Assembly (NCBI GenBank): GCA_002420015.1
Contig: DIHF01000050.1
Location: 23,095-39,778, forward strand
Source: Micavibrio sp. UBA5703
Lineage (GTDB): Bacteria > Pseudomonadota > Alphaproteobacteria > Micavibrionales > Micavibrionaceae
DNA: 16,684 bases
Reading direction: 5' to 3'
This document shows, in pieces, positions 14,666-16,684 of the stretch (positions are counted from its first letter, which is position 1; each line of letters starts with the position of its first letter). The notes under the pieces are model-generated. The model saw only the letters and a list, made by a program, of their open reading frames with translations. It was not told the origin of the DNA and did not search any database. The translations under genes and the position numbers were made by a program.

Positions 14666-15127
14666 TTAAGCCCTTTTGTTTTTGGGGTTCATACCGGCAA
14701 CGTCAAGGACTTCCGGCTTTTGTGCTTCGTGCGGATGCTCGGCGGTCGGGTAGACGCGCAGATTGCTGAAAACCTGACGGCCCAGCGGACCTTTGGGCAG
14801 CATGCGCTGCACGGCATTCATGACCACGCGCTCGGGGTATTTCCCGTCAAGGATCTGGCCCTGCGTGCGTTGCTTGATCCCGCCCGGATAGCCTGTGTGC
14901 CAGTAGAACGTGTGATTTTCACGCTTTTTCCCGGTCAGGCGAACTTTCGCGGCGTTAATGACAACCACGTTGTCACCGCAATCCATGTGCGGGGTGAACT
15001 GGGGCTTGTGCTTGCCGCGCAGGCGCATCGCCACGGCGCTGGCCAGACGGCCCAGCACGACGCCTTCCGCGTCGATAATAATCCATTTCTTCTCGACCTC
15101 TCCGGCCTTGGCAGAATATGTTTTCAT
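14666..15127 (-). CDS. rplM: 50S ribosomal protein L13
   Basis: L13 is an early-assembly large-subunit protein. The 153-residue protein shows WIIIDAEGVVLGRLAS (15-30), LRGKHKPQFTPHMDCGDNVVVINA (36-59), TFYWHTGYPGG (73-83) and NAVQRMLPKGPLGR (104-117), all standard. The ATG at 15127 has AAGGA 9 nt upstream and gives the family start MKTYSAKAGEV; a TTG seven codons earlier is not needed. It is the first gene of the classic rplM-rpsI operon, with a good promoter upstream. Confidence 0.97.
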   Translation of the reverse strand: MKTYSAKAGEVEKKWIIIDAEGVVLGRLASAVAMRLRGKHKPQFTPHMDCGDNVVVINAAKVRLTGKKRENHTFYWHTGYPGGIKQRTQGQILDGKYPERVVMNAVQRMLPKGPLGRQVFSNLRVYPTAEHPHEAQKPEVLDVAGMNPKNKRA

Positions 15128-15159
15128 TTTTGTTGTCCTTATCGTCAAAGAATGCGGGT

Positions 15160-15188
15160 GTTATGCCCCAAGCGGCACCCCCTGTCAA
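15160..15188 (-). promoter_or_regulatory. Sigma-70 promoter of rplM-rpsI
   Basis: On the minus strand, TTGACA (15188-15183) is followed after exactly 17 bp by CATAAC (15165-15160), a 4/6 match to the -10 box. The spacer is GC-rich. Transcription would begin near 15153, giving a leader of about 25 nt that contains the rplM ribosome binding site. Confidence 0.65.
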
Positions 15189-15250
15189 CGAAAATAGTTA
15201 TAAATCAGAGGCATATTGTGACGGTATTTTAATACCACACCCTGCAAATT

Positions 15251-15565
15251 TCAGCGCGTTTCGGCGTTTATCCACTCAAGATAAGGCGCATGCCCCTTCG
15301 TAACTGGCCAGGCGGCAATGCACGGGCAATCATAGCTGTGCAGGGCCAAAACCTTGTCTTTGACGGCTTCAAACAGATCATCGCGGGTTTTGATGAGAAT
15401 GCCCGTTTCCGAGGCCTTTTCGATTTTGCCCTGCCAGCGGTAAACGGATTCTTGCGCGCCCATAATATTCACGCACGCCGCCAGCCCCGATTCCACGAGC
15501 GCATCCGCGATTTTCCCGGCTTCCTCCCGGCTGGCACAGGTTACATATATGAATATGGCTGTCAT
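15251..15565 (-). CDS. cutA: CutA1 divalent-cation tolerance protein
   Basis: CutA1 is a small trimeric ferredoxin-like-fold protein linked to copper/divalent-cation tolerance; its molecular role is poorly defined. The 104-residue protein has the family pattern IFIYVTCASREEA (4-16), LAACVNIMGAQESVYRW (28-44), and the C-terminal block SYDCPCIAAWPVTKGHAPYLEW, where relatives usually have HPYE-P-I. Two extra cysteines (DCPC) lie there. The ATG at 15565 is chosen to give the usual MTAIFIYVT start; a TTG six codons earlier is less likely. It lies between tRNA-Pro and rplM on the same strand. Confidence 0.93.
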   Translation of the reverse strand: MTAIFIYVTCASREEAGKIADALVESGLAACVNIMGAQESVYRWQGKIEKASETGILIKTRDDLFEAVKDKVLALHSYDCPCIAAWPVTKGHAPYLEWINAETR

Positions 15566-15591
15566 TACGATCAAATAATTCAAAGAAACTA

Positions 15592-15645
15592 CTTACGCTC
15601 CTGATAAGGCGTAAGCCAGCCGAAGCCCGTAAGGGCGAAGGCTGG
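15592..15645. repeat. Two tandem hairpins at the tRNA-Pro 3' end
   Basis: The first inverted repeat is CTTACGC (15592-15598) / GCGTAAG (15609-15615). Directly next to it is a longer one: CCAGCC (15616-15621) / GGCTGG (15640-15645), with an inner GCCC/GGGC stem and a GTAA loop, the two stems separated by a symmetric GAA/GAA internal loop. The last three bases are the complement of the encoded CCA of tRNA-Pro. There is no T-run, so this is not an ordinary terminator. It may affect 3' processing or be a repeat that inserted against the tRNA end. Confidence 0.55.
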
Positions 15646-15719
15646 TCGGAGTGACAGGATTTGAACCTGCGACCCCTTGCACCCCATGCAAGTGCGCTAC
15701 CAGGCTGCGCCACACTCCG
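15643..15719 (-). tRNA. tRNA-Pro (anticodon GGG)
   Basis: On the minus strand the acceptor stem is CGGAGTG / CACTCCG, with discriminator A and an encoded CCA. The D arm contains GCGCAGCCTGGTAGCGC. The anticodon stem is CTTGC / GCAAG around the loop ATGGGGT, giving anticodon GGG, which reads CCC and CCU. The T arm is GTCGCAGGTTCAAATCCTG. The total is 77 nt with CCA, which is normal. Confidence 0.96.
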
Positions 15720-15745
15720 ACATTTCACAGATTTAGCGTGAAATA

Positions 15746-15772
15746 CCTATAGCATTTCACAGGCTGATGCAA
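15746..15772 (-). promoter_or_regulatory. Candidate tRNA-Pro promoter
   Basis: On the minus strand TTGCAT (15772-15767) and TATAGG (15751-15746) are separated by 15 bp, somewhat short. The predicted start is about 20 bp upstream of the mature tRNA 5' end. Three ATTTCAC/GTGAAAT motifs surround it (15722-15728, 15738-15744, 15754-15760). Confidence 0.33.
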
Positions 15773-15793
15773 ACTATATAAGTAAAAACCGCC

Positions 15794-16342
15794 TTAGCCG
15801 TCCGCCCTGACCAACGTACGCAGCTCCAGAAGCTCCGTAAGAACCGACTCCAGAGCTGCTTTTTGCGCCGGGGTGAATTTGCCCGGTTGCGGCTGTTGTT
15901 GCTGTATCGACTGAGGTTTGGGGGCCTGTTGTGCCGCCGCCGCCTGCTGTTGCACTGGCTGGGCCACGGTTACGCCTGCGGCAGGGCGCGCCACGGCACC
16001 CTGAAGGATTTGCGCCTTGCCGACCTCGCGCAGAAGTTTTTGAACGCCCTTGATCGTATAGCCTTCGGTATAGAGAAGGTGGTGGATTTTTTCGAGCAGG
16101 GCCACGTCCTCCGGCCGATAATAACGGCGACCGCCGCCGCGCTTCAAAGGTTTTACCTGCGTAAATTTCGTCTCCCAGAACCGCAGGACGTGCTGGGGCA
16201 CATTCAACGATTCCGCAACTTCGCTGATGGTGCGGAACGCACCCGCCGACTTCTTCGATCCGGCCTGAACCGGTGCATCTTCCTTACCCAGCAAAGAATA
16301 CTGCTCCGTCTGCGATTCAACGGGCCTGGCTTGCGTGCTCAT
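15794..16342 (-). CDS. MerR-family transcriptional regulator with Gln-rich linker
   Basis: This is a DNA-binding regulator of 182 residues. The winged-helix MerR domain covers about 36-105: FRTISEVAESLNVPQHVLRF is the helix-turn-helix and RGGGRRYYRPEDV (68-80) the wing. A Pro/Gln/Ala-rich linker (about 118-155, including runs of Q) joins it to a short C-terminal helix (157-178). No metal-binding cysteines are present, so the signal is unknown. It starts 26 bp after ihfA on the same strand, with GAGGGG a few bases upstream of the ATG; ihfA followed by such a regulator is a conserved arrangement in alphaproteobacteria. Confidence 0.88.
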   Translation of the reverse strand: MSTQARPVESQTEQYSLLGKEDAPVQAGSKKSAGAFRTISEVAESLNVPQHVLRFWETKFTQVKPLKRGGGRRYYRPEDVALLEKIHHLLYTEGYTIKGVQKLLREVGKAQILQGAVARPAAGVTVAQPVQQQAAAAQQAPKPQSIQQQQPQPGKFTPAQKAALESVLTELLELRTLVRADG

Positions 16343-16368
16343 TCGAATACCCCTCTCAATTTAAAATA

Positions 16369-16684
16369 TTAAAATCCGTCGCTGACGCCCTTGCCGTCGC
16401 CGCCGTTGATCCTGTCCTTGAGGACGTGCGAGGCGCGGAAGACCAGAACCCGGCGCGGCGAGATCGGCACCTCGACCCCGGTTTTCGGGTTGCGGCCAAT
16501 GCGCTCGCCCTTCTCGCGGATCGAAAAACTTCCGAAGGAAGAAATCTTGACGTTATGGCCCTGCACCAGCGCTTCTGAAATATCGTTCAGAACCGCCTCG
16601 ACAAGATCGGCCGATTCGTTGCGTGACAGACCCACCTGCTCGTACACGGCCTCGGCAAGATCCGCTCTGGTGATTGTGCGATTG
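16369..16684 (-). CDS. ihfA: Integration host factor subunit alpha, 5' end cut by window
   Basis: IHF is a heterodimeric DNA-bending protein; this is the alpha subunit by similarity to TRADLAEAVYEQVGLSRNES at the visible N-terminus. The frame stays open to the window edge, so the start codon lies outside; the internal GTG at 16647 is not the start. The DNA-binding segment SSFGSFSIREKGERIGRNPK is followed by TGVEVPISPRRVLVFRAS, with the conserved Pro that inserts into DNA within NPKTG. The C-terminal tail after DRIN is short and glycine-rich. It is the first gene of an ihfA-merR pair. Confidence 0.95.
   Translation of the reverse strand, partial: NRTITRADLAEAVYEQVGLSRNESADLVEAVLNDISEALVQGHNVKISSFGSFSIREKGERIGRNPKTGVEVPISPRRVLVFRASHVLKDRINGGDGKGVSDGF

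Noticed and set aside
15223..15236. GGTATTTTAATACC palindrome after cutA as a terminator
   Set aside because: The stem is only six A/T-rich pairs with no T-run on the minus strand, too weak to call.
15378..15728. 116-codon open frame running through tRNA-Pro
   Set aside because: The apparent peptide SVAQPGSALAWGARG is a translated tRNA, a well-known false prediction; the rest is out of frame with cutA.

Overview
The window looks like chromosomal DNA of a PHA-storing alphaproteobacterium. The evidence is ihfA followed by a MerR-type regulator, a hom-glpX pair, a ribosomal S9 with a long N-terminal extension, a PleC-like histidine kinase core, a class I PHA synthase, and a phasin with a TGC/GCA palindrome upstream. 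Most of it is moderately GC-rich. I cannot name the genus. Nearly all of it is ordinary core or housekeeping DNA, densely packed. I see no phage, IS element, CRISPR array or defence island.

Layout. 1-53 is a nested palindromic repeat. 102-1544 is trkH (+), potassium uptake. 1541-2506 and 2534-3340 (-) are a redox chaperone (hslO) and, upstream of it, an ABC-2 permease with no ATPase gene in view. 3370-3993 is recX (+), almost touching the divergent permease. 3998-4143 is a cluster of two more palindromic repeats with a terminator hairpin between them. 4164-6770 (-) is a large membrane PAS histidine kinase. 6771-7060 is a regulatory region with a kinase promoter, paired TTTTC-NN-GAAAA sites, an 11-bp-arm palindrome and a phasin promoter. 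7061-7516 is the phasin (+). 7548-7651 is a long hairpin that includes the glpX stop codon. The minus-strand operon reads OmpA-like lipoprotein, hom, glpX (10727 to 7649). 10889-12691 is phaC (+). The next minus-strand block holds an unrecognised AT-rich gene and a gamma-carbonic anhydrase, then upstream of those rplM-rpsI with a clear promoter and terminator, cutA, tRNA-Pro(GGG), the MerR regulator and the 3' part of ihfA running off the right edge.

How it works together. PhaC polymerises hydroxyacyl-CoA into PHA and the phasin coats the granule. Palindromic candidate operators lie upstream of both, so shared control (for example by PhaR, which is not in this window) is plausible but not shown. 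Hom and GlpX serve threonine/methionine synthesis and gluconeogenesis.

Most worth a second look: a family of at least three nested palindromes whose outer and inner stems vary in a base-pair-preserving way; a second, unrelated long hairpin repeat at the phasin/glpX junction; a homoserine dehydrogenase whose C-terminal ACT region is unusually short; an AT-rich unknown gene overlapping the gamma-carbonic anhydrase; and hairpins that include the 3' CCA of tRNA-Pro.
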